A DNA stretch of 64,000 bases from positions 124,001 to 188,000 of the forward strand of contig NZ_JAATEM010000003.1 in assembly GCF_012034205.1 (NCBI RefSeq). Direction: 5' to 3'. Below, in pieces: positions 63,346-64,000 of this stretch; the stretch's first letter is position 1; each line of letters starts with the position of its first letter. The position numbers were made by a program, and so were the translations under genes. The stretch comes from Streptomyces composti. GTDB taxonomy: Bacteria; Actinomycetota; Actinomycetes; Streptomycetales; Streptomycetaceae. The notes under the pieces were generated by a model, which was given only the letters and a program-made list of their open reading frames with translations, had not been told where the DNA came from and did no database searches.

Positions 63346-63493
63346 CTGCCCGCCCTGTGGCAGCCCCCGGCACCCCCGCACGTGCCGCCCCGCCTGCCCC
63401 CGTGGCACGCTTCACCCGGCCCCGCACGCACCGGCCACGGCCATCGGCCACGACACCATCGGCTACGACACCAGACACAGGAGGCACGCGCGC

Positions 63494-63946
63494 ATGGCGC
63501 TCGACCAGTCCTTCGTGGGGCGGAGCTACCCGCCCACCGCCCCCTACGAGGTGGGCCGGGAGAAGATCCGTGAGTTCGCCGAGGCGGTGGGCGACACCAA
63601 CCCGGTCTACACGGACGCGGAGGCCGCCAAGGCGCTCGGCTACCCGGACGTGATCGCCCCGCCGACCTTCGTCTTCGCGGTCACCTTCAAGGCCGCCGGA
63701 CAGGTCATCGAGGACCCGCAGCTCGGCCTGGACTACAGCCGGGTGGTGCACGGCGACCAGAAGTTCGTCTACTCCCGTCCCGTGCACGCCGGCGACCGGC
63801 TGACGGTCACCTCCACCATCGAGGGGATCAAGTCCCTGGCCGGCAACGACATACTGGACGTCCGCGGCGAGGTGCACGACGAGGCCGGCGAGCATGTCGT
63901 GACCGCCTGGATCAAGCTGGTGGCCCGCGCGGCCGAGGAGGCGTGA
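63494..63946 (+). CDS. MaoC-like dehydratase, N-terminal half type (HadA-like)
   Basis: 150 residues from ATG 63494 (AGGAGGCACGCGCGC upstream). The hot-dog fold: FVGRSYPPTAPYEVGREKIREFAEAVGDTNPVYTDAEAAKALGYPDVIAPPTFVFAV, then YSRVVHGDQKFVYSRPVHAGDRLTVTSTIEGI. As in mycobacterial HadA/HadC, the catalytic Asp-His dyad is expected on the partner subunit, whose gene starts 9 bp after this stop. The pair dehydrates 3-hydroxyacyl thioesters in fatty acid synthesis or a related pathway. Confidence 0.9.
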   Translation: MALDQSFVGRSYPPTAPYEVGREKIREFAEAVGDTNPVYTDAEAAKALGYPDVIAPPTFVFAVTFKAAGQVIEDPQLGLDYSRVVHGDQKFVYSRPVHAGDRLTVTSTIEGIKSLAGNDILDVRGEVHDEAGEHVVTAWIKLVARAAEEA

Positions 63947-63954
63947 GCAACACC

Positions 63955-64000
63955 ATGACCGCAAAGATCTCCTACGCCGATGTCGAGGTCGGCACCGAGC
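63955..64000 (+). CDS. Start of MaoC-like dehydratase partner (HadB-like), cut by window end
   Basis: Only 15 codons are visible: MTAKISYADVEVGTE, the usual N-terminus of HadB-type MaoC proteins. The ATG is preceded by GAGGAGGCGTGAGCAACACC. Coupled to the hadA-like gene. Assignment rests on position and these few residues. Confidence 0.7.
   Translation, partial: MTAKISYADVEVGTE

Overview
The window is high-GC actinobacterial DNA from a Streptomyces-type chromosome. The evidence is the strong G/C bias at third codon positions, many GTG starts, frequent 4-bp ATGA/GTGA overlaps between genes, and familiar Streptomyces neighbourhoods: korAB, a second partial nuo cluster, yajQ/tRNA-Tyr, and tRNA-Thr/tRNA-Met/rpmG/hadA. 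No database search was possible, so every family name below rests on motifs read from the translations.

Layout. 1-5352: surface polysaccharide genes (end of a membrane protein, small membrane protein, GH26-like hydrolase, polysaccharide deacetylase, GT2 glycosyltransferase, GNAT/FemAB-like acyltransferase). 5519-8752: Cof-type HAD phosphatase, a secreted SLT-fold cell-wall hydrolase behind a c-di-AMP (ydaO) riboswitch, and a long-chain polyprenyl diphosphate synthase. 9052-12150: LolA-like secreted protein and an ABC exporter. 12188-20000: FMN reductase, a frameshifted amidase pseudogene, a divergent hypothetical/TPR pair, a secreted M28 aminopeptidase, a VOC/CGNR divergent pair sharing a palindrome, and a RarD-type permease. 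20197-24154: korA-korB (2-oxoacid:ferredoxin oxidoreductase) and a NarL-type response regulator.

24421-35835 is the accessory part. It holds a 2332-residue secreted RHS polymorphic toxin with a Hint domain and a BECR/EndoU-like nuclease tip, followed by its immunity gene. Next comes a remnant of an integrative element (int, xis, a 5'-truncated repSA-like gene, candidate att repeats and an IS-end-like repeat). After that lies an orphan toxin tip that restarts in the last residues of a Hint domain and encodes a YwqJ-like deaminase, followed by a HEAT-like immunity gene. A DyP-type peroxidase and two near-duplicate sensor kinases follow. The accessory block separates those kinases from the response regulator that probably belongs with them.

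40104-50391: a ten-gene operon of complex I membrane-arm and Q-module subunits (A, B, C, H, I, J, K, L, M, N) without nuoD, E, F or G, in which the NuoC-like subunit carries a 300-residue low-complexity tail with RSAS repeats. 50672-54482: HtpX protease, YccF protein, APC permease, GlsB/YeaQ-type protein and YajQ. 54718-64000: tRNA-Tyr, NUDIX hydrolase, a MacB-type ABC exporter with TetR regulator, a LexA-DNA-binding-domain-only protein with an SOS-box-like site, a DUF5701-like protein, an NAD(P)-binding protein, an amidohydrolase, tRNA-Thr, tRNA-Met, rpmG, and the start of a HadAB-type dehydratase pair.
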